A model generated the notes under the pieces. The model made no database searches. It saw only the letters and a program-made list of their open reading frames with translations, and was not told where the DNA came from. Source: Tritrichomonas musculus (taxonomy: Eukaryota; Parabasalia; Tritrichomonadida; Tritrichomonadidae). Taken from it: a DNA stretch of 64,000 nt. Location: assembly GCA_039105265.1 (NCBI GenBank), contig JAPFFF010000007.1, positions 3,162,001-3,226,000 on the forward strand, given 5' to 3'. Shown in pieces: positions 48,742 through 57,305 of the stretch. Within the stretch, counting starts at the first letter, position 1. Each line of letters begins with the position of its first letter. The translations under genes were made by a program, and so were the position numbers.

Positions 48742-49310
48742 CAGAACACTTAATGAAGAGATACCATGTGATGATAAACACTTTACCAAGCGCAAGGGTG
48801 TAATGAAATTCGAGACCAGACCTCGCCGCAGGGTCTAAGACCTCGATGTAAAGACTAAGACATGATGAGACCAAAAATAATATCCGCGGAGCAAAAACCA
48901 ACTGTCTTGGTGGATGCGTCATGCATTCGATATAAGAGATAAACATACTAACCCGGGATCGTACATCCAATCCCTTATAAAGAGAAACAATTACATCCAC
49001 TAGGCTGGGGAAATGACTCGAAGCCATTTCATTACGAGGATTGCATCTGCCGGCAAATGCATCTGTGTAATCTATACCACAAGCAATAGCTTACCACATA
49101 GGTGTTAATTCGCTATGGGCTCTATCACAAATATAATACAAATTTACACAGAAAATAAGTATGGCAGCGAATCGAACTCATGCCTGCAGCCGAAGCCCGG
49201 AGACATGCTTCATGATCCAACAACTATACCAGTTAGCGCTAACATTTATTAGGTTCGGATTACATATTTAATACATGCATTGTGAATATAGTATTGTTTT
49301 TGTGCGAGAA
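48742..49310. other. G+C-richer spacer with tRNA-like sequence
   Basis: The ~570 bases between two plus-strand ORFs are distinctly less AT-rich than their surroundings. The segment 49163-49242 is tRNA-like on the minus strand, and a second stretch (about 48930-49015, minus strand) has an ATCCCGGGTTA block and a possible anticodon-type stem. No convincing protein ORF was found. Confidence 0.5.
49163..49242 (-). tRNA. tRNA-like or tRNA-derived sequence (not canonical)
   Basis: Read on the minus strand, a B-box-like AGTTCGATTCG stands near the 3' side and an A-box-like CTGGTATAGTTGTTGG near the 5' side. Possible acceptor pairing is GTTAGCG with CGCTGCC (six of seven), and an anticodon-type stem is GAAGC/GCTTC. 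The T stem pairs poorly and the loop between GAAGC and GCTTC is too long for a normal tRNA. It is either a degenerate tRNA, an unusual element-borne tRNA or a Pol III promoter relic. Confidence 0.35.
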
Positions 49311-49676
49311 ATGTGTAAGTTTAATTCCATCGAAATGAGTAAGAACAAGAACACAGCATTTGCAAAGCAAACTCCATACAATGGACAAATTGGCTTAGAT
49401 GAATTGTACACTACAGCCGACTTAGCAGTACTTAAGAGAGCTATCACCGAGTTAACCAACAAACAAGACTATAAGACTCTTAACACTCTGTTCCGCCGCA
49501 ATCCGAATGCTAGCAAGTTCGACACCAGAACACTTAACGAAGATGTTCCTCAGCAATATAAACGATTTACTAAGCGAAATGGTAAGCTATGCAATGTAGC
49601 TAGAACAGTTCCACGCAAATCCGAACAAAGCAGAGGTAATCCAAATAACGTATCAAGAATTCGATCTAAAAATTAA
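49311..49676 (+). CDS. Small Polinton protein, unknown
   Basis: The ORF is open from 49275. The start at 49311 is preferred because TGTTTTTG lies 8 bases before it, resembling the TATTTTTG motif of other genes of the element; an ATG at 49335 (MSKNKNTAFAKQTPYNG) is also possible. The protein (~121 residues) has a helical centre (LYTTADLAVLKRAITEL) and a basic Arg/Asn/Ser-rich tail, suggesting nucleic-acid binding. No family is recognised. Confidence 0.55.
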   Translation: MCKFNSIEMSKNKNTAFAKQTPYNGQIGLDELYTTADLAVLKRAITELTNKQDYKTLNTLFRRNPNASKFDTRTLNEDVPQQYKRFTKRNGKLCNVARTVPRKSEQSRGNPNNVSRIRSKN

Positions 49677-49699
49677 TTAGTGAATGGTAGAATTCTACC

Positions 49700-49870
49700 A
49701 CTCATGTTTTGAGCTCCGAAATGCTTAAGTGCAATTTGGCACTCTAGTGATTTCATGATGAAAACCTTATATTTTTGACTGTTTTGAGCTCCGAAATGGG
49801 TACCTCGGAAATCCGTGGTTAGAGAAATCTATAAGAAAACCTTATATTTTTCGACTGTTTAGAGCATGTT
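49700..49870 (+). repeat. Two-fold direct repeat, GAGCTCCGAAATG type
   Basis: TGTTTTGAGCTCCGAAATG occurs twice (about 49705 and 49782). The phrase GAAAACCTTATATTTTT with following GACTGTTT also occurs twice (about 49760 and 49832). Units are ~75 bases apart in a non-coding spacer. Confidence 0.65.
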
Positions 49871-49888
49871 ATGATACAGCTATGTATT

Positions 49889-50380
49889 GACAACTCGAAT
49901 GAGAACTCTATCGAATACATCCATCGGAGACTAACATCGATTCGCTTACGCGAACTTGGCAAAGCCAACGACTAGATCGAATACATACATCGACGACTCG
50001 AATGAGAACTTGGTTATTAACTCGAATGAGAACTTAGTTGTAGAACACATCGACGACTTAGTTATTAACTCGAATGAGAACTTAGTTGTATAACACATCG
50101 ACGAATTGGTTATTAACTCGAATGAGAACTTAGTTGTAGAACTCGAATGATAACTCGGTTGTATGACATATCGTTAACTCGAATGATAGCTTAATCGACG
50201 ACTCGAATGATAACTCGACTGTATAACTCGAATGAGAACTTAGTTGTTAACTCGACTGTATAACTATTACTCGATTACATATCGTTAACTTGGTTATTAA
50301 CTCGAATGATAGCTTAATCGACGACTCGAATGATAACTCGACTGTATAACTATTACTCGATTACATATTGTTAACTTGGT
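49889..50380 (+). repeat. Degenerate tandem array, CTCGAATGA core
   Basis: About eleven copies of AACTCGAATGAGAACTTRGTT or its variant ending ATAACTCG stand at irregular 23-75 base intervals, linked by ACATCGACGA and TATAACTATTACTCGATT phrases. The copies differ in length and have no uniform spacers, so this is a satellite-like array and not CRISPR. Confidence 0.8.
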
Positions 50381-50457
50381 TGTCGAGAACATCATAAAAG
50401 TAGTATATACGAGTCGGTTTCCGCTGGGGCTGGCACCCCAAGCGTCAACACGAACTC

Positions 50458-50522
50458 GTCATAAAAGAAAAAGAAAAGAAAAGAAAAAGAAAAGAAAAGA
50501 AAAAAGAAAAAAAGAAAAAAAT
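50458..50522 (+). repeat. AAAAG purine microsatellite
   Basis: An uninterrupted purine tract of repeated AAAAG/AAAAAG units on the plus strand, 3' of the large minus-strand ORF. Confidence 0.85.
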
Positions 50523-50544
50523 ATTCTTGTTCTCACTACTGCTC

Positions 50545-50612
50545 CCCATCAATGAAACGGCACAGGTACCCCACCCCACAACCGCCCATCTATGAAACGG
50601 CACAGGTACCAG
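50545..50612 (+). repeat. Short direct repeat, two copies
   Basis: ATGAAACGGCACAGGTACC occurs twice, ~40 bases apart, in the 3' flank of the 821-residue ORF. Confidence 0.8.
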
Positions 50613-50629
50613 CCCCGAGAATCTCGTAC

Positions 50630-53095
50630 TTATTTCTTCATATATATAGCATCGAAACAAATCATAGAACAGGTATCACAATCTAACTCAATATTATATA
50701 TATCATAAGCACCAGAAGGTGGGTTAGCGTCTTTAAAGTATATTTCATCCAAATATGATTTTATTTGTTGAGGGTCAGACCATTCAGTTGATATAAATCT
50801 AATAAAATGTAGCTTTTGAGTCTTGTCCTTGAATATCAATAAGTACTCCCCATCTGGAACAGGTTCATTATCACCTGTTGGATCATTATCTATATTATCA
50901 ATAATTATGTGTTTCTCACTTGTAAAATAAGAGAATAGAAAATACCTATTATATTCATCAGTGACATCAGTAAATCCTGTATAATATGCTTTCCATTCCC
51001 TATCTGGGTCATTTTTCTCTTCTAATGCAGTTAACCTAGCTTCCATTGCTGCTATAGTATCTTTTAATGCGATATTTTCACCCTCTAATGTCTCTATCCT
51101 ATGTATAAGTACATCTAGACCTTCATTAGCTTCATCCACAGTAGGGTAATTATCAAACTCAGCCTCTAGCTCATTGACCTTCTCAGCTAACAACTTGAAA
51201 CAAGGCTTGAGTGAGTCCCTAAACATATTGCTGATATCCATAGCACCACTTAATGTCAAGGTTCCAGTATCAGGGTTATCATTCTCATCAGTAAAAGGTA
51301 GTTCATCAAGTTGCTTATACTCCTCTTCACACCAGGTAATGATAGGTGTTATATCTTTGGTTATGCTTCTTGCTGTAGTACCTGACATGAAGTTAATGCT
51401 ATTTCTAACCAAATCACTCATACCTTTGGTTGACTTATGCGAGAATAACCTTTTAAGGAATCCTCCACCTTTAATGGTAGGAAAGCTTATACCATCTGGA
51501 AATAGCTGCATACCAATAGAACCTATTGATCCAGCAGTACCTGCAACTCCAAAAGCTAATGCAGTCCATGAGACTATACGCAAATTATCTACATCATCCT
51601 CCAGATGTTGAGTAACTTGTTCAGTCCTTGATACTCTACCTTTTAAGCTTTCCATAACAGTGTTCATTTCGTTAACATCATAGCTAATAACATCTACATT
51701 GTTGGTAACTAAGTTTAAATCACTCCTCATAGTAGTAATATTATCAGCAGTAATTATCTTAGAGGAGGTAATATTATAATCAGTATATAAGGTTGTTGCC
51801 CCATTAGGATTTGGAGATACTTCATAAAATTGCTGCTTAATGATATACTCGAATGGGTTAGTAGTTGCATCCCAATGAACCTCATCTATTGGGTCAACAT
51901 ATTCATCAGCTAAATATATCCTAATATCTCTTGAGTCATTAGTAGTCGAAGCTGCATATGTATATTCAAGCTTTTCACATGAATCAAGTACACCATGTAA
52001 GAACAACCATACCTTGTCTCCTCCATTACCTTCTTTTCCAGTAGGTCGAACTGAGAACCTATTTGCATTTTTAGAACCTTCAAGGGTTATATCTAGGTAG
52101 AGTTCATCAATAGCACTAGTTTCTAATTTATTAGTCGCATTATTCATCTTATAGCACCTTATTGCTTCAATATCATATCCATCTTTTGTACCTCCTTGAC
52201 TTGTTTGATATCCTAGACCATATTTCGAAAAAGGTTCTATCTCCCCTGTCTTTAATTTTACAAAACAGTCTATTTTACACTTACCTCCATGAATCATGTA
52301 ATGTAGTATGTTATCAGGAGAGTAGTCATTAGGCTTATTAATCAGTTTCATGTTCCTCTCACTCCTCTTGACTTGTATGTAGGTACCATCTTCACCATAC
52401 TCATTCTCCTTATTTAATCCATTAACTAATCTACCATTGATATGACCTTGTATGTTATCACCTACCCATTTTGTACCATCCCATGATAAAAACCACTTAT
52501 TACCAAAACAATACTCATTAAACCTAAACTCTAAGTCATTAGGTATAGTATATCCTGTATCTATGTTCCATTGAAGTAACCAATATTTCTTGTTATCTAT
52601 CACAACCTGACTAGTTGATGTAGGCTTATATAAGTATAGTACATCACTTTTACGTAAATTTAATGCATTATCAGCTTTTATTATAGAACACTTTATTGCC
52701 TTCTCTGTCTGTAAAGAATCAGTTATATATTCATTCATTATGCTCAACTCCCCATTCAGCCACAAGGTATATGGGTTGAAGTCTAGTTTACTATCAAAAG
52801 CTATATTCATATATCCCATAATGGTACTATTATTTATACTGCATCCATTACTACTTTTAGTTATCAAAGGAGAATATACTTGACCATCCTTAACATATAT
52901 GTAGAACTCCTTGACTAAATTACCACTTGTATCATATACTATATTCTTCCTCAATACTATCTTAAATATATTAGTCTGGGTTTTTATTTCGTTGAGCTTA
53001 TTAATGAAGTCTTCAGGCAAATTAACAAACTTAAGGATAGTAGTGATGGTAGTTCCGCATGGGGACCAGATAAATTTCAAATATAACAGCCACAT
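50630..53095 (-). CDS. Large putative virion surface or fibre-like protein of the Polinton
   Basis: This 821-residue protein is rich in Asn, Asp, Tyr and Thr with beta-type sequence in the first ~450 residues. A coiled coil follows (about 465-500), then a glycine-zipper-like hydrophobic segment (about 507-530, AFGVAGTAGSIGSIGM), a second coiled coil (about 650-705) and a C-terminal globular part. No family is recognised. Beta-rich plus coiled-coil design with an internal hydrophobic helix is typical of trimeric attachment or membrane-penetration proteins, but that is inference. Ser/Leu codons and base composition match the rest of the element. Confidence 0.6.
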   Translation of the reverse strand: MWLLYLKFIWSPCGTTITTILKFVNLPEDFINKLNEIKTQTNIFKIVLRKNIVYDTSGNLVKEFYIYVKDGQVYSPLITKSSNGCSINNSTIMGYMNIAFDSKLDFNPYTLWLNGELSIMNEYITDSLQTEKAIKCSIIKADNALNLRKSDVLYLYKPTSTSQVVIDNKKYWLLQWNIDTGYTIPNDLEFRFNEYCFGNKWFLSWDGTKWVGDNIQGHINGRLVNGLNKENEYGEDGTYIQVKRSERNMKLINKPNDYSPDNILHYMIHGGKCKIDCFVKLKTGEIEPFSKYGLGYQTSQGGTKDGYDIEAIRCYKMNNATNKLETSAIDELYLDITLEGSKNANRFSVRPTGKEGNGGDKVWLFLHGVLDSCEKLEYTYAASTTNDSRDIRIYLADEYVDPIDEVHWDATTNPFEYIIKQQFYEVSPNPNGATTLYTDYNITSSKIITADNITTMRSDLNLVTNNVDVISYDVNEMNTVMESLKGRVSRTEQVTQHLEDDVDNLRIVSWTALAFGVAGTAGSIGSIGMQLFPDGISFPTIKGGGFLKRLFSHKSTKGMSDLVRNSINFMSGTTARSITKDITPIITWCEEEYKQLDELPFTDENDNPDTGTLTLSGAMDISNMFRDSLKPCFKLLAEKVNELEAEFDNYPTVDEANEGLDVLIHRIETLEGENIALKDTIAAMEARLTALEEKNDPDREWKAYYTGFTDVTDEYNRYFLFSYFTSEKHIIIDNIDNDPTGDNEPVPDGEYLLIFKDKTQKLHFIRFISTEWSDPQQIKSYLDEIYFKDANPPSGAYDIYNIELDCDTCSMICFDAIYMKK

Positions 53096-53330
53096 CTAAC
53101 CTAATTTTGATATTCACATAACCATTTAAAATTAAGCTCCAGACCTTGAATTTTTGCTGAAATGTCATAGTCCAAATCAAAGGAATCTATGGTCTTTTAA
53201 AGGAAATTGTATGTGCCAGGTATCCCCTCCATATTCCATCCATATCCCCATATTCCCATGCGGAACATCCAGTATGAATATACATTCTATCCATGCTCAC
53301 TACTAAGAGGTTCACTTAAGGGGTCACACA
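53096..53330. other. Spacer upstream of the 821-residue ORF
   Basis: The spacer includes CCATATTCC-type short repeats (about 53225-53265). No gene or promoter was assigned. Confidence 0.4.
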
Positions 53331-54935
53331 TCACACCTCATACCTCACACCTCATACCTCATACCTCACACCTCACCTCAAATTGGTATAGGGGTACCCA
53401 AGAGGGGCCTCTCAAAATCCATTTTAGGTAAATTCCATTCGGCTTCGCCTCAAGATAAATGCTTACGCATTTCCATAAATTGACAATCCCAAAAATAATG
53501 CTATTCTCGAATCAATTTAATTTTTTATCCATTTAGAAAATGAGCGTTGTTCCAACTAACACCCAAATAGTTTCATATGAAGGTTCTTTCTGCAAGGAAT
53601 TGGAGATTCGTATGAACAAAATATTGAATAAATCCCAACGTGATCATGATCGCGAGTCAGCTATCAAGTGCTATATACATAAGGAGCTCTCGCTTGATGA
53701 GTACGGTGAGTGGATCCAAGATATGAATACCAAAATTGATAGTTATACAAACATTGAATCTCCTGAGCGAGCACTGCTAATGAAGGAGTTATCATATATC
53801 AACCGAGATCGCGAACGTCTAATGAAATTTCAAGATGAGCTCGATAAGAAACGCAAAACTTTGATTTACAGTTATACGCACCCCCTTGATTATGCCGTTG
53901 ACATCATCACAAAGGATATCAATATGTTCAACCAGAATTTGCTCAGTTGCATATTCGAATCGTTCGTCAATAAGGTCAAATCCTTATGTCCCAAAGACAA
54001 ATCATATGAGGGTACCATTAAATTCGTATACTATGATAGAACCTCTACCAAGGTCATAAACCTATTCGATTCATTAACACAAAGATTAATATCTAGCTTC
54101 ACCAAGTTACTCGCTGAAGTTGCGTCAAATGAGTACTTCGCAAATGATATACATAAATATGATTCCCTAGTGAAATTGCGCGAGGAAATCAGTAATGCTT
54201 GTTATAATCTATACCTTGGAACAATCATTGATGCAATCGATAATAAACTTGATCAATATCCCCCAACTGAAATGTCATCTAGTGAACTCGTTATTGGGTA
54301 CTCTAGAGTACTCATGAAGAATCTCAATGAATATATCTTACACGATTTATCCAAAATCATCGATAGGGAAATCAAGGATTGCATTACAAAAATATGTGAA
54401 AATGAGCTCTTAAATTATATCCACATTAAGGAACCAGAGATGGCTGAGAAATCCAAACAGAGTTTGACTGAGGTATCTGCCAAGGAATCTGCCAAGGAAT
54501 CTGCCAAGGTATCTGCCAAGGAATCAAATGCCGAACCCCAAACTACACCCATTATAGCTGAAGTATATGAGATTGATCAGGAGAAGACCTTAGACGATTT
54601 CATAAAGGGTCTCCCAAATGATAAGATATGTATAGTAGAATTGACTCAAAAATATAATGCGTACTTCGACACTAATGTAACCCCTCGTGGATTAGGTGTA
54701 ATACTCTCAAAATCGGGTAAACTGAGAACGCAGTTCCTGCTTAAGACCATTGCATGGGAGAAGAGTAAGAGAGTTATATACTATAGCAAGGCTTGAATAA
54801 TTTATTTTTGGACTTATGAGGATTCCCAATTAAAGGATTTACCTAAATTGAATTTTATGACCCCCCCTCTTGGGTACCCCTATACCAATTTGAGGTGAGG
54901 TATGAGGTATGAGGTGTGAGGTATGAGGTGTGAGA
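53331..54935. repeat. ~105-bp inverted repeat enclosing one gene
   Basis: The left arm (53331-53434) and the right arm (54833-54935, inverted) share CTCATACCTCACAC-type repeats, then CCTCAAATTGGTATAGGGGT, ACCCAAGAGGGG and a final TTTAGGTAAATYC block. They differ mainly by small length changes. The arms enclose only the 418-residue gene, so this looks like a cassette inserted into, or duplicated within, the Polinton. Confidence 0.82.
53540..54796 (+). CDS. Unknown protein in an inverted-repeat cassette
   Basis: This 418-residue protein is mostly helical. A charged N-terminal region (about 15-115) is followed by a central helical domain and a low-complexity SAKE repeat at about 313-328 (12-base DNA unit, four copies). 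The C-terminal domain of ~70 residues (TLDDFIKGLPNDKICIVEL to the end) resembles a winged helix, such as those ending viral primase-helicases. Function is unknown. It is the only gene between the two arms of the inverted repeat. Confidence 0.6.
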   Translation: MSVVPTNTQIVSYEGSFCKELEIRMNKILNKSQRDHDRESAIKCYIHKELSLDEYGEWIQDMNTKIDSYTNIESPERALLMKELSYINRDRERLMKFQDELDKKRKTLIYSYTHPLDYAVDIITKDINMFNQNLLSCIFESFVNKVKSLCPKDKSYEGTIKFVYYDRTSTKVINLFDSLTQRLISSFTKLLAEVASNEYFANDIHKYDSLVKLREEISNACYNLYLGTIIDAIDNKLDQYPPTEMSSSELVIGYSRVLMKNLNEYILHDLSKIIDREIKDCITKICENELLNYIHIKEPEMAEKSKQSLTEVSAKESAKESAKVSAKESNAEPQTTPIIAEVYEIDQEKTLDDFIKGLPNDKICIVELTQKYNAYFDTNVTPRGLGVILSKSGKLRTQFLLKTIAWEKSKRVIYYSKA

Positions 54936-54983
54936 TTCATCATCTATTTTTAAATTTGAATATTGATTTTTTATCAACACCAA

Positions 54984-55463
54984 ATGGAATCCACCCCAAA
55001 CAATTTCACTGTCTACGAATACATCAACACATTGATTTCCCTATTGCCAAAGCCTGATGGATTTGCAAAATGTAATTTCGCAATATTATGTGACAAGTTC
55101 CCATTCAATTTGAAGAACTCGCTGTACCTCGCAAAGGTCCTATACGTATCACTCCAGAATGATACTGAAACCATTAGATTCTACCCTAACAAGCTCAAGG
55201 AGATGAACCTTGAATACGTCAAATTGACATCCAATAGTAGACGCAAATTGAGTGCCAACATGCACGAGTTCTTCGTAAATGGGGATACCGAAAAACACGA
55301 ATTCAAGGAATGTCCGTATTACAACTACTCAATTGAGAGAACCAATATAAACACCAAGGACCTCATTGTAAAACTTCGTGAAAAATACAATATTGTGGAA
55401 CCTGATGTATTCATCGGCAAGCATCAAGATTTGGTATTGGATGCTGACCCAGATTTTGCCTAA
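54984..55463 (+). CDS. Unknown Polinton protein
   Basis: A 159-residue protein starts from the ATG at 54984 (the open frame begins earlier at TTG). Helical N-terminus (VYEYINTLISLLPKPDGF) and several Asn/Lys-rich segments are visible; no family is recognised. Its 3' end overlaps the convergent ATPase gene by 4 bases, a tight packing typical of the element. Confidence 0.55.
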   Translation: MESTPNNFTVYEYINTLISLLPKPDGFAKCNFAILCDKFPFNLKNSLYLAKVLYVSLQNDTETIRFYPNKLKEMNLEYVKLTSNSRRKLSANMHEFFVNGDTEKHEFKECPYYNYSIERTNINTKDLIVKLREKYNIVEPDVFIGKHQDLVLDADPDFA

Positions 55464-56416
55464 ACCTTTGAATACACCACTTGCATATCATGTTCAACAG
55501 TGTTCACCAATATGAAATCATGTCCAGATAATGTTCTATATTTTTGCCACAACTCCTCGAACTCACAAGGTATGCTCACCTGCTGATATATGTAATTGAG
55601 TTTCTGTCGTGAGAACCCATTGAATATGAAGAATGATGTACAATTATTTTTGTAATCAGTTGGCACACCCTTGAAGAACTGGATGTTGATGTAAACGATT
55701 GAATTCTTATGACGCAACTGGGTGATATAGTTTGTGAAGTATGCTGATTTCAATAGCTTGCTCTTAATGAAGTCCTCGCACAGGATTATGGTGTTGAGTG
55801 GTACATTGGGTTTCCCTAGTTTGCTGATATGGAGGAACTCAAACATCTGCTGCAGCTTGGAATCGGTCGCAGACAAGTCTGCTCCAGCTGACGCTTCAAC
55901 TGTAGCCTTCCCAACTGAGCTATATTTGTTATACAACTCCTTCCATAAATCGAGTTCCTTCAAATACCGTTCAGCATTACTATCAGCGACGACCTCAATG
56001 GGCAGGTTGATGAGCTCGCGTTGAGATTCAAATGTGGAATCATTTATAATACCGTTCTTACTCACATACACGATCATATGAAAATTAGCGTTATTGAGTC
56101 TACTCATTTGAATGATATCGCGAATTACTGTATGGCTCTTGCCTTTGCCTTGTGATGCTACCAATATGTTCAAAGTATTGTACCACGCATAGATCCCATT
56201 AGCGATTGGCCTTATGGATGCATTCGTGATTTTATCCCTATTCTTGGAATAGGCCTCACTCATAGCCTCGTCAACATCAAATCTCTGGGATACCGGTTGC
56301 TGCTTCTGGTACCTATCGAATGTATCAAAATCAATTGGATCACTACTGGAACTGTCTGATAATTCAATAGATGTATAGTCGAAAAGGGTTGGTTGTAGGC
56401 GCTTGTAATACAACAT
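55460..56416 (-). CDS. Polinton packaging ATPase (FtsK/HerA type)
   Basis: This 318-residue P-loop ATPase has Walker A ASQGKGKS (87-94) and a Walker B-type strand NTIILCED (208-215) followed by a helix. The size and the position next to the capsid gene fit the A32-like genome-packaging ATPases of Polintons and related dsDNA viruses. The first ~65 residues are Ser/Asp-rich. TATTTTTG lies 5 bases before the ATG on the gene strand. Confidence 0.78.
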   Translation of the reverse strand: MLYYKRLQPTLFDYTSIELSDSSSSDPIDFDTFDRYQKQQPVSQRFDVDEAMSEAYSKNRDKITNASIRPIANGIYAWYNTLNILVASQGKGKSHTVIRDIIQMSRLNNANFHMIVYVSKNGIINDSTFESQRELINLPIEVVADSNAERYLKELDLWKELYNKYSSVGKATVEASAGADLSATDSKLQQMFEFLHISKLGKPNVPLNTIILCEDFIKSKLLKSAYFTNYITQLRHKNSIVYINIQFFKGVPTDYKNNCTSFFIFNGFSRQKLNYIYQQVSIPCEFEELWQKYRTLSGHDFILVNTVEHDMQVVYSKV

Positions 56417-56438
56417 TTAATCAAAAATAAAGCTTTTT

Positions 56439-56651
56439 ATGCGAAAAGCTCTAAGTGGCGATGATGCCAATTACGCATATAATGTGCGCCTCAGCTCATC
56501 AGTCAGCTCAGGTGGTTCATCTTCAGCTGTAACCGATACCAGTAATAGCAGTTCAACTACATTGGTCACCAATATCAACCCCAATAGTATATTCATAATG
56601 ATTTCACTTGCGCTGGACATTTATGCAAATTTAAATACAAATTTTGAGTGA
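56439..56651 (+). CDS. Doubtful small ORF
   Basis: A 70-residue ORF is divergent from the ATPase gene (22 bases apart). It is Ser/Thr-rich, ending in a hydrophobic segment (SIFIMISLALDIYANL), and overlaps the 3' end of the next minus-strand gene by 21 bases. It could be a small membrane protein or chance. Confidence 0.25.
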   Translation: MRKALSGDDANYAYNVRLSSSVSSGGSSSAVTDTSNSSSTTLVTNINPNSIFIMISLALDIYANLNTNFE

Positions 56652-57263
56652 TATCGAGTGCCTTATGAGCTCGGTCCATACATGGTTATATCCATATTTC
56701 AACTCATTGGATACCCCGTTTTTGGACACCAATATCTTATCGATTTTCATGTACTTCGAGTTTGAAACACAACCAGTGCACCCACTATCCTCATTGATGA
56801 CCAACTCAACCTTGTCAGCCTTAGTGAGTATCTTAATGAGCTCCATCAGTGTATTGCTATGGCACACTAGGTAGTTGTTCATCCTCAGTGGATTGGTCTC
56901 ATAGATATTCAGCAATATCTCGAGGAATTTATTTTTGGTACCCAAGTCGTCAGTGTCAAGTTCTAATGAACGATCTATTGTCGAAGACTCAGGGAATGAA
57001 GTTCCTTGGGGTGGACTGTTTATTGGAGCAACTGATGGATATGGACCAGTTGTCGAGGCTGTAGTAAAATTTGCATCTTGTGTGCCATTTTGAGGATAAC
57101 CTTTAGTATATCCCATTTGGGGTTGCATCTGTGGGACTTGAGGGTATGATACTGGTTGTACAGGTGGAGGTCTATTCGCGGCGATCTTAATATTCACATT
57201 CTGCTCTTGCTTAACACTCGCATCATTCTCACTTGATAGAATTCTAGCCTTATGGAGAGACAT
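56631..57263 (-). CDS. Unknown Pro-rich Polinton protein, between ATPase and capsid genes
   Basis: A 210-residue protein starts from the ATG at 57263 (the open frame begins two codons earlier at TTG). Residues ~30-95 are Pro/Gln/Ser-rich and probably disordered. The second half is a small globular domain (LGTKNKFLEILLNIYETN to the end) with a CTGC motif. TATTTTTG lies 10 bases before the ATG. Its place between packaging and capsid genes suggests a virion or assembly role, as for minor capsid proteins; no family was recognised. Confidence 0.6.
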   Translation of the reverse strand: MSLHKARILSSENDASVKQEQNVNIKIAANRPPPVQPVSYPQVPQMQPQMGYTKGYPQNGTQDANFTTASTTGPYPSVAPINSPPQGTSFPESSTIDRSLELDTDDLGTKNKFLEILLNIYETNPLRMNNYLVCHSNTLMELIKILTKADKVELVINEDSGCTGCVSNSKYMKIDKILVSKNGVSNELKYGYNHVWTELIRHSISLKICI

Positions 57264-57305
57264 TTCCAAAGTGCAAAAATATTTTTACCACTAATGCCAT
57301 ATTTC

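Noticed and set aside
48728-49027. 99-codon minus-strand ORF after the helicase gene
   Set aside because: It covers a G+C-richer spacer with tRNA-like sequence, has no motif before its start and an irregular composition.
49889-50380. CRISPR array
   Set aside because: The units are degenerate, irregularly spaced and lack unique spacers, and the context is eukaryotic.
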